Source of the DNA: DATLZU01 sp035573855
GTDB taxonomy: Bacteria > Nitrospirota > Nitrospiria > Nitrospirales > Nitrospiraceae
DNA: 64,000 nucleotides
Direction of reading: 5' to 3'
NCBI GenBank assembly: GCA_035573855.1
Contig: DATLZU010000062.1
Coordinates: 1-64,000, forward strand
This document shows, one piece after another, positions 41,322-50,091 of the stretch (its first letter is position 1; each line of letters begins with the position of its first letter). The notes beneath the pieces are model-generated. The model made no database searches. It was not told the origin of the DNA and saw nothing but the letters and a program-made list of their open reading frames with translations. A program made the translations under genes and the position numbers.

Positions 41322-42172
41322 GCGAAGCGGGATACCAGCACGGCCCGCATCACGTCAGTGGGAGCTGGTCGGTTCGTCCAGAGTTCAAACTGCGCGGCGG
41401 CCTGGTTAAGAAACATCTCCAGGCCGCGAACGGTCTGACAGCCGGCGGCCGTAGCGTCCCTGAGCAGGCGCGTCTCCGGTGGGTTATACACGATGTCCAT
41501 GACAGCCAGACGAGCATGGAGCAACTCGGCCGGAACACAGCTTTCCTCGCTCCGGGGGTGCATTCCGACCGGCGTGCAGTGGATCAGGACCTGCGCGTCC
41601 GGCAACAGGCGACGGAGGGTGTCTTCGCTCAGGGTCGCCTCATGAACACGGAGGGAAGTCTTGGCTTGGAGGTCGCTAACGAGGCCCCGTCGCTCGGCCT
41701 CGTCGATTGCCAGGATGAACAGTTCCGCCACGCCGGAGTCCGCCGCCAGCGCGAAAGCGATCGCGCGCGCGGCGCCGCCCGACCCCAGCATCGCCACCCG
41801 CCGTCCCTTCAGTTCGACACTGCCGTCCCGCAGAGCTCGCAGGGCTCCTGAAGCGTCTGTGTTGTAGCCGATCAGTTTTCCATCGTCCACCACTATGGTA
41901 TTGATGGCCCCGATGTGCCGGGCCGTCGGCTCCACCTCGTCGAGGTACCGGATGACGGACACTTTGTGTGGGATGGTCACGCTGAAGCCGCGCACATTTC
42001 CCAGTGCTCGGATGCCTCGAATCGCGTCAGCGATGTTTTCCACCCGAAAGGCTAGGTACACGAAATTCAGGCCGAGCTTCTGAAAGGCCGCGTTATGAAT
42101 GGCCGGGGACAAGGAGTGTTCCACCGGGTTTCCGATGACCCCGCAGAGTTTGGTCTGCGCGTTGATTTCCAT
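41318..42172 (-). CDS. aroE: Shikimate dehydrogenase
   Basis: The 284-aa product begins INAQTKLCGVIGNPVEHSLSPAIHNAAF (shikimate site), has FSVTIPHKVSVIRYLDEVEPTARHIGAINT with catalytic Lys, YNTDASGALRAL with Asp, and the NADP site VAMLGSGGAARAIAFAL. It reduces 3-dehydroshikimate. ATG 42172 starts the family domain directly. Confidence 0.96.
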   Translation of the reverse strand: MEINAQTKLCGVIGNPVEHSLSPAIHNAAFQKLGLNFVYLAFRVENIADAIRGIRALGNVRGFSVTIPHKVSVIRYLDEVEPTARHIGAINTIVVDDGKLIGYNTDASGALRALRDGSVELKGRRVAMLGSGGAARAIAFALAADSGVAELFILAIDEAERRGLVSDLQAKTSLRVHEATLSEDTLRRLLPDAQVLIHCTPVGMHPRSEESCVPAELLHARLAVMDIVYNPPETRLLRDATAAGCQTVRGLEMFLNQAAAQFELWTNRPAPTDVMRAVLVSRFA

Positions 42173-42243
42173 TTTTTTGAGAGGGCTCGCGGCGGCTGGC
42201 CGTCAAGTTTGAGCTGGCCGCCAGCCGATTGCCAAACGCTCCA

Positions 42244-42582
42244 TTATCTCTCTTTGACTATCACCTTCAGGGCGATGTAATGGCTTCCCGACACCTGATA
42301 CGTCACAACGACCTGATCGCCTTTTTTCAGATCCCTGAGATCTTTGCGGCCTCGGCCTTCGAATGCAGTCTTGTCGTTGGCGACAAAGGTGAACCGCGTC
42401 CCGCCGTCCGCCTTCTTCACCGCAAATTTCCCCGCTTCTGGATCAACCGACAGAACGGTGCCGGAAAAGTCGATCCCGCCGCGGCCCCAAGCCGGGATCG
42501 TCACCGTCGTGACGGCGATCACGATCCACAGGGCACAGATACGCCATGCGGTCACGGCCTCGCCTTTCCTTCGCGGTCGCAT
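42244..42582 (-). CDS. Small exported OB-like (DUF5666-type) protein
   Basis: The 112-aa protein has a signal segment (RICALWIVIAVTTVTIPAWG) followed by DFSGTVLSVDPEAGKFAVKKADGGTRFTFVANDKTAFEGRGRKDLRDLKKGDQVVVTYQ, a short beta barrel like the DUF5666/OB-like domains of exported proteins. It ends YIALKVIVKER. Function unknown. Confidence 0.75.
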   Translation of the reverse strand: MRPRRKGEAVTAWRICALWIVIAVTTVTIPAWGRGGIDFSGTVLSVDPEAGKFAVKKADGGTRFTFVANDKTAFEGRGRKDLRDLKKGDQVVVTYQVSGSHYIALKVIVKER

Positions 42583-42606
42583 TGATGCGCTCTCCGTACC
42601 AAAATA

Positions 42607-43362
42607 TCAATGCGCGGTCATGCCGCCGTCGATCGTGAATGTGCCGCCGGTAACCCAGGAAGCATCGTCGGACGCGAGATAGAGCACCAGCTTTGCCACT
42701 TCTTCGGGTTTGCCGGGACGCGCGATAAGGTACTGTCTCAACACCTCGGTCGTTCGTGCCGGATCGCTCAACAGACTTTCGGCCATCGGCGTCTCAATGA
42801 GGCCGGGATTCACCACGTTGCAGCGAATCCCTTGCGCGGCGTAATCAACAGCGATCGCGCGGGTGAGGGCATCCAGCGCTCCCTTGGAGGCCGCATACGC
42901 GGGGAGCATGGGAAGCCCGACCAGGCTGGCGACCGAAGAAATGTTGATGATCGCTCCGCCGCCGGCTTTCAGCATTTCAGGGATCGCCGCCCGGGTCATG
43001 CGGAACACGCCGGTGACGTTGACGTCGAGCATCCGCTGCCAGGTGGCGTCGTCCATCTCGTGAATCTTCTTTCCGAAGTCCCCGATGCCGGCGTTGTTGA
43101 CCAGAATGTCCAGCCGGCCGAATGTCCGGACCGTTTGCGCGACCGCTTCCCGTGCGTGGGTTTCATCGGTCACCGATCCGGCCACGGCCAGTGCCCGGCC
43201 GCCCCTTTGCCCGATCTCGCCGATCACCCGCTCCAATCGATCCTTACGTCGGCCTGTGATGGTGACTGCTGCGCCTTCCTGGGCGAACAGCGTCGCGATC
43301 GCTTCGCCGATACCGGCGTTGCCGCCCGTGATCAACGCCACCTTGCCGTGCAGCCTGCTCAT
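42607..43362 (-). CDS. Short-chain dehydrogenase/reductase
   Basis: The 251-aa protein has the Rossmann start VALITGGNAGIGEAIATLF (TGxxxGIG), NNAGIGDFG, the catalytic Ser in INISSVASLVG, YAASK (YxxxK) and VNPGLIETPM. It uses NAD(P)H to oxidise or reduce an alcohol/ketone; the substrate is unknown. Its ATG overlaps the stop of trmI by 4 bp (43359-43362). Confidence 0.92.
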   Translation of the reverse strand: MSRLHGKVALITGGNAGIGEAIATLFAQEGAAVTITGRRKDRLERVIGEIGQRGGRALAVAGSVTDETHAREAVAQTVRTFGRLDILVNNAGIGDFGKKIHEMDDATWQRMLDVNVTGVFRMTRAAIPEMLKAGGGAIINISSVASLVGLPMLPAYAASKGALDALTRAIAVDYAAQGIRCNVVNPGLIETPMAESLLSDPARTTEVLRQYLIARPGKPEEVAKLVLYLASDDASWVTGGTFTIDGGMTAH

Positions 43363-44237
43363 CGAGTTTCCTCGTCTTCGTCGGTATAGTCGGCCCCGCT
43401 CCGGCCGTTGAGTTCCTCGGCAGTTCCGCCCAGTCGATTCATCCACAGCCCCGGCTCGACCTTGCGCGCGACCGTGATGAACCCCGAATGGGCCACCATC
43501 CGATGATCCGGACGGACGCTCCGCCCTTGCACAGACCAAGTTCGCAGCAACGTTTCAAAAGTTTGGACCAAACCGAAGACACCGGATCGCTCCAATGCCT
43601 CGATGGTCTGCATGACCTGCGGCACGGTCGGAACGAAACTCAGGTAGATGCCCCCCGAACGCAAGACCTTCGCGGCGTGGGGGACAACCCGCCAGGGTTC
43701 CGGAAGATCGAGCACGACCCGATCGAAGAGGCCCCCCCCGGCTGGGACCTCGATACCTTCGTACGCATCGGCTCTGGCAATGGTAAGATTGGGGGTCGCG
43801 CCCAGATACCGTTCGATGTTTCCGGCGGCGGTGCGAGCGAAGTCCTCACGAGCTTCGTAACTCACCACCGATCCGCGCGGGCCGACGGCTCGCAACAGCG
43901 CCATTGTCAACGCGCCGGAGCCGGTTCCGGCTTCGAAGACCTTTGCGCCAGGATAGATGTCGGCCCACATCGCGATAATTGCCAGGTCCTTGGGATAAAT
44001 CACCTGGGCGCCACGCGGCATCTTCAAGACGTATTCGGCAAGCGTGGGACGCAGGGCGATCATGCGCGTGCCTCGGGATAGCGTGACAAGACTGCCGTCC
44101 GGCCTCCCGATCAGAATGTCGTGCGAGATCGTCTCGCCGCTGTGCTGAAAGATGGCCCCTGCCTTCAGCGTCAGCGCATAGTGCCGACCCTTCTTGTCAA
44201 CGAGATGGATGCGCTCGCCGTCTTGCAACCGTGCCAT
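43359..44237 (-). CDS. trmI: tRNA (adenine-58-N1)-methyltransferase TrmI
   Basis: The 292-aa product starts MARLQDGERIHLVDKKGRHYALTLKAG, the family N-terminus. It has the SAM site VFEAGTGSGALTMALLRAV, RADAYEGIEVPAGGGLFDRVVLDLPEPWRVV (catalytic DLPxPW motif) and SGFITVARKVEPG. It makes m1A58 in the T loop of tRNA. Start at 44237 by family match; the frame is open further upstream. Confidence 0.94.
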   Translation of the reverse strand: MARLQDGERIHLVDKKGRHYALTLKAGAIFQHSGETISHDILIGRPDGSLVTLSRGTRMIALRPTLAEYVLKMPRGAQVIYPKDLAIIAMWADIYPGAKVFEAGTGSGALTMALLRAVGPRGSVVSYEAREDFARTAAGNIERYLGATPNLTIARADAYEGIEVPAGGGLFDRVVLDLPEPWRVVPHAAKVLRSGGIYLSFVPTVPQVMQTIEALERSGVFGLVQTFETLLRTWSVQGRSVRPDHRMVAHSGFITVARKVEPGLWMNRLGGTAEELNGRSGADYTDEDEETR

Positions 44238-44410
44238 GGCGGGCTCATTGTAGGAGACTGGTCGGGGCTTTGCAACCGAACGGCGGCGGTTCCTTGACAG
44301 GGTATCGGGTGGACCGTATGATCCAGGTACATTCCTGCGCATTTCTCATTCCTAATCGAATGTTGAGGAACACCATCACTCCTTTTCCGTGCCATGCGAG
44401 GGACCTCTCG

Positions 44411-45760
44411 ATGAACGGTTCGAGACGCCGTCCCGCAATGTTTTTCACCGCCGGTCGATCGTTGCGCCTGCTCGCCCAAGCGACGGCAAGTCTGGGTCTG
44501 TTGGTTGCGCTCTCGGCCGAAGCTGGAGCCTCCTCGACGGTCGCCCTGGCGACCTACGAGGGCGTGATCAATCCGGTCGCCGCCGAATACGTGCACGACG
44601 CCATCGCCTTCGCGCAGGCGCAGAGTGCCTCCGCGCTGATCCTCCGCTTGGACACGCCGGGCGGACTCGACACGTCCATGCGCGTCATCATCAAGGACTT
44701 CACCGGCTCACCGATCCCGATCATCGTCTATGTGGCTCCGTCCGGCGGCCGCGCGGCTTCGGCCGGCGTCTTCATCACGATGGCGGCGCATATCGCGGCG
44801 ATGGCACCCGGCACGAACATCGGGGCCGCCCATCCGGTCGCGATGGGCGGTGGTGAAATGGACAAGACGATGAAGGAGAAAGTCGAGAACGATTCGGTGG
44901 CTTACATCAAGTCCATCGCTGAGCAGCGCGGCCGCAATGTGTCATGGGCGGAGGAGGCGGTGCGCAAGAGCGTGTCGGTCACCGAAAAAGAAGCGGTGAA
45001 GCTCAAGATCGTCGACCTCATCGCGGACGACGTACCGACTCTGCTCAAGGCCGTGGACGGCCGATCGGTGAACCTTGGACGCGGAGCCGTCGTTCTGCGG
45101 ACGAAGGACGCGGCGGTGGTCGAGTTTCCGATGGGATGGCGCCTGGAAATGCTCAAGGCCCTCAGCGATCCTAACATCGCCTATCTGTTGATGACCATCG
45201 GCACCATCGGCCTCTTGGCCGAACTTTACAATCCAGGTGCGATCCTGCCTGGGATTGTCGGCGCGATCAGCCTGATCCTGGCGTTTTATTCCTTCCAATC
45301 CTTGCCGGTGAACTATGCCGGCGTCCTACTGATCCTGCTGGGCATCGTGTTTTTCATTCTGGAAGCGACCGTCACCAGCTTCGGCTTGCTGGCCATCGGC
45401 GGCGTGATCTCCATGATTCTCGGGTCCCTCATGCTGATGAAGGCCGAAGCCCCGTTTCTCCAGATCTCCTGGGCCGTCATTCTTCCTGTTGTTGGCATGG
45501 CAGCCTTGTTTACAATATTCATCGTCGGCATGGGAGTAAGGGCTATGAGACGGCAACCGCTGACCGGCCGTGAGGGGATGATCGGGTTGATCGGGGTGGC
45601 CAAGACGGCGCTGGATCCGAAGGGACAGCTCACCATACACGGGGAGCTGTGGGAAGCCATCAGCGAGCAGCCGCTTAAGCCAGGCGATCAGGCCGAAGTC
45701 ACACGCGTGGAGGGTTTGAAACTGTACGTCAAACCGGTCAGCCCAAAGAAAGAGGCATGA
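44411..45760 (+). CDS. NfeD-family membrane serine protease
   Basis: The 449-aa protein has a signal/anchor (LAQATASLGLLVALSAEAGA), a ClpP-like protease domain (ILRLDTPGGLDTSMRVIIKDF, VYVAPSGGRAASAGVFITMAAHIAAMAPGTNIGAAHPV, with Ser in RAASAG and a Lys downstream), four hydrophobic helices (about 265-400) and a C-terminal NfeD OB domain (REGMIGLIGVAKTALDPKGQLTIHGELW). These cleave membrane-associated stomatin-like proteins; the slipin gene follows directly. Confidence 0.93.
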   Translation: MNGSRRRPAMFFTAGRSLRLLAQATASLGLLVALSAEAGASSTVALATYEGVINPVAAEYVHDAIAFAQAQSASALILRLDTPGGLDTSMRVIIKDFTGSPIPIIVYVAPSGGRAASAGVFITMAAHIAAMAPGTNIGAAHPVAMGGGEMDKTMKEKVENDSVAYIKSIAEQRGRNVSWAEEAVRKSVSVTEKEAVKLKIVDLIADDVPTLLKAVDGRSVNLGRGAVVLRTKDAAVVEFPMGWRLEMLKALSDPNIAYLLMTIGTIGLLAELYNPGAILPGIVGAISLILAFYSFQSLPVNYAGVLLILLGIVFFILEATVTSFGLLAIGGVISMILGSLMLMKAEAPFLQISWAVILPVVGMAALFTIFIVGMGVRAMRRQPLTGREGMIGLIGVAKTALDPKGQLTIHGELWEAISEQPLKPGDQAEVTRVEGLKLYVKPVSPKKEA

Positions 45761-45761
45761 G

Positions 45762-46532
45762 ATGAACCTGCTCTTCAGTCCGTTCGCGCTGTTGGTGCTC
45801 GCAGTGATCCTGGTATTGATGGGCTTCAATGTCCTGCGGGAGTACGAGCGGGCGGTGATTTTTCGCTGGGGGCGCTTGGCGCGAGGGATTGTGGGCGGCA
45901 ATGGTCCTGGAGTTGTCATCATTATTCCCTTCATCGATAAGTTGGTCCGCGTAAGCCTCCGGACCGTGGCGATGGATGTCCCCCCGCAAGACGTGATCAC
46001 CAGAGATAACGTCACGGTCAAAGTGAACGCGGTGATCTACTTTCGCGTCGTGGAACCTCAGCGGGCCATCGTCGAGGTGGAGGATTATCTGTATGCTACC
46101 TCCATGATGGCCCAAACGACGCTCCGCAGCGTGCTCGGGCAAAGTCAGTTGGATGACTTATTGGCCAAACGAGAAGAGATCAACGCAGAACTCCAGAGGA
46201 TTATTGACCAGCAGACCGAGCCGTGGGGGGTGAAGGTCACCGCCGTCGAAGTCAAGAACGTGGATTTGCCCCAGGAAATGCAACGGGCAATCGCCCGCCA
46301 AGCCGAGGCCGAGCGCGAGCGACGTGCCAAGGTGATCCACGCCGAAGGCGAATTTCAGGCAGCCCAGCGGTTGGCCGAGGCCGCTAACGTGATCAGCCAG
46401 AACCCAGCAGCCCTCCAGCTCCGCTATCTCCAAACGCTGGTTGAGGTGGGTGCCGAGAAGAACTCGACCACAATCTTCCCCATTCCTATTGACATTTTGG
46501 CTCCTTTCATTAGACGATTAGAAAAAGGGTAA
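45762..46532 (+). CDS. Slipin (stomatin/SPFH-domain membrane protein)
   Basis: The 256-aa product has one N-terminal transmembrane helix (FALLVLAVILVLMGFNVL), then the SPFH domain: REYERAVIFRWGRLARGIVGGNGPGVVIIIPFIDKLVRVSLRTVAMDVPPQDVITRDNVTVKVNAV, and a coiled coil (IARQAEAERERRAKVIHAEGEFQAAQRLAEA). It scaffolds membrane microdomains. The start codon is two bases after the NfeD stop, so the pair is co-translated. Confidence 0.95.
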   Translation: MNLLFSPFALLVLAVILVLMGFNVLREYERAVIFRWGRLARGIVGGNGPGVVIIIPFIDKLVRVSLRTVAMDVPPQDVITRDNVTVKVNAVIYFRVVEPQRAIVEVEDYLYATSMMAQTTLRSVLGQSQLDDLLAKREEINAELQRIIDQQTEPWGVKVTAVEVKNVDLPQEMQRAIARQAEAERERRAKVIHAEGEFQAAQRLAEAANVISQNPAALQLRYLQTLVEVGAEKNSTTIFPIPIDILAPFIRRLEKG

Positions 46533-46811
46533 TTTTTAAAAAAAATCAATGCCTTGACAAATTTAATCGATTAACAGCCGTTCTCTTTCCCCATTCTGAT
46601 TCCCTGCTTGTTAGGCCCACCCATCCAATGCGCCCCTCCTCTCGTAATTTTAAAAAGAGGAAGGTGGATCTGGGAACGGAAGGGACGGTTTAGACGAATC
46701 CTTTCCATCCTCCTGTGCTCTAAAAATGTAAAACGCACGAATGGTTACTCTGTTTGGACATTTGTTTTACACAATCCGCCTCGCAGCGTATATGGAACTC
46801 CTAGGTGACCT
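46533..46811 (+). promoter_or_regulatory. AT-rich upstream region of the sigma factor gene
   Basis: This 279-bp gap is much richer in A and T than the flanking genes. A TTGACA box lies at 46554-46559, though no good -10 hexamer follows at the usual spacing. There is no open reading frame of note; the region presumably holds the sigma gene promoter. Confidence 0.4.
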
Positions 46812-48077
46812 ATGAAGGACGAACGAGATGAAATAGTTTTCGAGGATGATCGGCCCGCTCCTGCAGCTCCGAATTTGGAGCTCGAAACGGACGATTCAGA
46901 AGCCAGCGACCTGTTGGACCTGATTGAGCAGGACACGGGTGTCGCGGCGAAAGCTCCTGAAGTTTCCGAGGATGCCGAATCGAACGCCCCGCTCGAAGGG
47001 CCGATGGTGTTGGAGTCTCTGTACTTCCGTTCATTCGGCGAGCGGCCGCTGCTGACCCGTGAAGAAGAGATTGCGCTTGCAAAACGGATCGATCAGGGGA
47101 CCAGAGCTGTTCGGGCAGCCCTCCGTGCCGCCGTGAAGGTAGCCTCCCAAATGCGCAAGGTGGAAAAGGTCGTGCAAGCGACGCGCACGTTGCAGGTTGT
47201 GCGTCGGTTGAGCGGTCTCTCCGCGACCGCACTTGACCGGGCCGAAGCGAGCTTGGCAATCCTGTGCGAGCAGTCCAAGGGTCCGGGCAAACGGGCGGCA
47301 ACGCACCTGCAGCGCTTGAACGCCATCCGGTTGCAGGTACGCGAAGGGCGGGCCGTCCTCGAAAGCGCAAAAGACGAACTGGTGCGCTGCAACTTGCGCC
47401 TTGTCGTTGACGTGGCCAAGCATTATACGGGTCGCGGGTTAAGCCTCCTGGATTTGGTGCAGGAAGGCAACATCGGCCTCATGAAGGCGGCCGAACGATA
47501 TGAATACCGGAAAGGGTTTAAGTTCAGCACGTACGCCACCTGGTGGATCAGGCAAGGGATCACCAGAGCCCTGGCGGACCAATCGCGCACGATTCGGATT
47601 CCGGTCCACCAGACCGAAGCCTCGAATCGCATGCTGCGGGTGTCGAGACGGCTCATTCAGCAGTTGGGCCGTGCGCCTCGGATCGAAGAGCTGGCTCAGA
47701 CGCTTGGCGTGCGTCCAGATAAACTCCACGAGACGATCCAAGCATTCCAAGAACCCATCGCCCTGGAGTCCCCGGTGGGAGATGGCGAGACCCAGTTCGG
47801 CGAGCTGTTGCCCGATCTGCAAGCGGTGCCTCCTGATGCCCATGTTCATCGGACGGAGTTGTCCCGCGAATTGGACCGGATCCTCAGCACCCTGACGCCT
47901 AGAGAACAAACCGTCATCCGGTTGCGCTTCGGGATCGGTCAAGATGAACCTCGGACATTGGAACAGGTTGGCCAGAGTCTTTCTGTCACCCGCGAGCGTA
48001 TCCGGCAGATCGAGGCCAAGGCGTTAAAGAAACTCAAGACGCCGGAGATCAAACAAATGTTCGCGGCGATTCGCTAA
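46812..48077 (+). CDS. Sigma-70-family RNA polymerase sigma factor (RpoD/RpoS type)
   Basis: The 421-aa protein has an acidic N-terminus, region 1.2 (RSFGERPLLTREEEIALAKRID), a non-conserved insert (about 100-180), region 2 (LVRCNLRLVVDVAKHYTGRGLSLLDLVQEGNIGLMKAAERYEYRKGFKFSTYATWWIRQGITRALADQ), region 3 and region 4 (LSTLTPREQTVIRLRFGIGQDEPRTLEQVGQSLSVTRERIRQIEAKALKKLK). It lacks region 1.1 and looks like a group 1/group 2 sigma. Which class, or whether it is the primary sigma, cannot be told from this window. Confidence 0.94.
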   Translation: MKDERDEIVFEDDRPAPAAPNLELETDDSEASDLLDLIEQDTGVAAKAPEVSEDAESNAPLEGPMVLESLYFRSFGERPLLTREEEIALAKRIDQGTRAVRAALRAAVKVASQMRKVEKVVQATRTLQVVRRLSGLSATALDRAEASLAILCEQSKGPGKRAATHLQRLNAIRLQVREGRAVLESAKDELVRCNLRLVVDVAKHYTGRGLSLLDLVQEGNIGLMKAAERYEYRKGFKFSTYATWWIRQGITRALADQSRTIRIPVHQTEASNRMLRVSRRLIQQLGRAPRIEELAQTLGVRPDKLHETIQAFQEPIALESPVGDGETQFGELLPDLQAVPPDAHVHRTELSRELDRILSTLTPREQTVIRLRFGIGQDEPRTLEQVGQSLSVTRERIRQIEAKALKKLKTPEIKQMFAAIR

Positions 48078-48100
48078 CGGACACGATTGGGAACGACCGA

Positions 48101-48135
48101 AAAGCGGGCGAGGCGGGAACCTCGCCCGCTTTGTT
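48101..48135 (+). terminator. Rho-independent terminator after the sigma factor gene
   Basis: AAAGCGGGCGAGG and CCTCGCCCGCTTT pair perfectly (13 bp) around CGGGAA, followed by GTTT. It lies 23 bp after the sigma gene stop. Confidence 0.88.
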
Positions 48136-48213
48136 TCACGCCAGGTCTGCTTTCGACTTCGCGCGAGTTATGAGAAAATAAAAATCGGCTTTCCTGCGCG
48201 GACGAGGCTGAAG

Positions 48214-49260
48214 ATGGCCGCGAGAGCTCCAAGTCTTCTGTGCATGGCGTGGTGTGTCGGCCTCATCGCGGCGACATCCGTTCCAGTCCTGGCGCAGCAA
48301 GGAGCGGACCAGCCGAACACGAAAAAAACTCTTTCCGTTCCGGCCGTCGTAGCAAAGGTGCGGCCTTCGGTCGTCACGATTCTCACCCGTGGGGTCCCGC
48401 AGAACCTCCCGCAACATTCCACCGCCTCCGGCTCGGGTTCGGGTATTATCATCGATGCCGGCGGATATATCCTGACCAACAACCATTTGGTCGAAGGAGT
48501 CAAAAGTCTTGTGGTCGGATTAGCGAACGGGCGACTCACACCAGGCCGTGTCGTGGCGCGAGATTTTTTGCTGGATCTGGCAGTGATTAAAATCGCCGCT
48601 ACGGATCTGGTCCCGGCGCAGTTAAGCCAATCCTTGTCCCTGGAGATCGGCGAGACGGTGGTGGCGATAGGCAATCCCCTGGCCTTGAAAGGGGGGTCAT
48701 CGGTCACCGTTGGTGTGGTCAGTGCCCTAGACCGATCGGTATTGGCACCCAACGGCGAGACGCTCTACGACCTGATCCAAACCGATGCAGCGATCAATCC
48801 GGGTAACAGCGGCGGCCCCTTGGTTGACCTCTCCGGCCAAGTCGTCGGGATCAATGTCGCGGTTGCGCCTTCGGCACAAGCCATTAGCTATGCGATTTCA
48901 ATGGAAGCCGCTTACCCGCATATTCAGTCCATGCTGGTCCGCGGTTCTGTCTTTCGTCCGGATCTCGGATTTATCCCCGTCACAATTACACCCAGTATCG
49001 TGGCCAGCTTTAACCTGGACGTGGACCGAGGTATTCTGGCGGTGCAGGTTGATCCGTCCAAAGCTGGCGGCCAAGCCGGACTCCATTCAGGCGACGTGAT
49101 TACCGCAGTGGACAATCATCAGATCTACAACATGGGCGATTTCTGGCACGTCTTCCTCCGTCGCGGCGAACGGGAACCGGCTCAACTGGCGGTTTATGGG
49201 AAAAACGGTCCGTTTGTCGCCACATTGCCGCGCGCGCCGTTTTTACAGGCAGCTCAGTGA
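48214..49260 (+). CDS. HtrA-like serine protease with one PDZ domain
   Basis: The 348-aa product has a signal peptide (CMAWCVGLIAATSVPVLAQQ), a trypsin-like domain with His in LTNNHLVEG, Asp in LLDLAVIKI and Ser in NPGNSGGPLVDLSG, and a C-terminal PDZ domain (LAVQVDPSKAGGQAGLHSGDVITAVDN). It is shorter than the protease at 8.9 kb, which has two PDZ domains, and is closer to DegS-like forms in layout. The envelope substrate is unknown. Confidence 0.93.
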   Translation: MAARAPSLLCMAWCVGLIAATSVPVLAQQGADQPNTKKTLSVPAVVAKVRPSVVTILTRGVPQNLPQHSTASGSGSGIIIDAGGYILTNNHLVEGVKSLVVGLANGRLTPGRVVARDFLLDLAVIKIAATDLVPAQLSQSLSLEIGETVVAIGNPLALKGGSSVTVGVVSALDRSVLAPNGETLYDLIQTDAAINPGNSGGPLVDLSGQVVGINVAVAPSAQAISYAISMEAAYPHIQSMLVRGSVFRPDLGFIPVTITPSIVASFNLDVDRGILAVQVDPSKAGGQAGLHSGDVITAVDNHQIYNMGDFWHVFLRRGEREPAQLAVYGKNGPFVATLPRAPFLQAAQ

Positions 49261-49324
49261 CGGACCTGATCTCTCTTTCCGCAGAGCCGATCCATACGGC
49301 TAGGGATCGCCATAGGCTACGACG

Positions 49325-50050
49325 ATGAAACAGTCAGGTCTCCTCATCCAACACGACGTGGTCGCCTACGAAACGGCATGGGAACTCCAGAAGACGTTCG
49401 TCGAGGAACGGATGCAGGACCTCCGGCCCGATACGCTGCTCCTTCTGGAACATTCGCCGGTCTTCACGCTTGGGCGCAGCACCAAATCCGAACACTGGGG
49501 CGGCGATGAGATGTCCCTGCGCGCTCACGGTTGCTCCGTTTACCATGTCGAGCGGGGCGGATCGGTGACCTATCATGGACCTGGACAACTCGTCGGCTAC
49601 CCCATCCTGCAGTTACATCGCTATTGCCCGGGACCCAGAGTCTATATCAGACTTCTGGAGGACGTCATCTTGAGAACCTTATCCGAATGGGGCATTCAAG
49701 GGCGGCGCATTGCGACGTTCCCCGGAGTCTGGGTCGGAGACCACCAGCCTGCAAAGATTGCATCCGTAGGTGTACGGATCATGCGAGGCGTGACCATGCA
49801 CGGCTTTTCACTCAATGTCACGGTTGATACAACTCCGTTCGGCTGGATTGTGCCCTGCGGCATCGAGGGATGCGTCGTCACCTCGATGGCCGCGTGGCTC
49901 GGGCGTCCGGTCGACATGGCCGAAGTCAGGCAGCGGGTTGCGGCTATCTTCGCCGAAGTGTTTGATATCGAATGGGACCAGGTCCTCGCCGGCATCGATG
50001 CGCGGGCATCGCCAAGTCGGCGGGGCTCGGACTTGATCGAATCGCAGTGA
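49325..50050 (+). CDS. lipB: Lipoyl(octanoyl) transferase
   Basis: The 241-aa protein has LLLEHSPVFTLGRSTKSEH, ERGGSVTYHGPGQLVGYPIL (octanoyl pocket), catalytic Lys in PAKIASVGVR, HGFSLNV and catalytic Cys in VPCGIEG. It moves octanoyl groups from ACP to lipoyl domains, needed by GcvH and 2-oxoacid dehydrogenases. It is followed 42 bp later by the glutamate dehydrogenase gene. Confidence 0.96.
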   Translation: MKQSGLLIQHDVVAYETAWELQKTFVEERMQDLRPDTLLLLEHSPVFTLGRSTKSEHWGGDEMSLRAHGCSVYHVERGGSVTYHGPGQLVGYPILQLHRYCPGPRVYIRLLEDVILRTLSEWGIQGRRIATFPGVWVGDHQPAKIASVGVRIMRGVTMHGFSLNVTVDTTPFGWIVPCGIEGCVVTSMAAWLGRPVDMAEVRQRVAAIFAEVFDIEWDQVLAGIDARASPSRRGSDLIESQ

Positions 50051-50091
50051 GGTCGAGTAGCCTGAAGAGCGCTTAGCAAGGGAGGTTCCGG

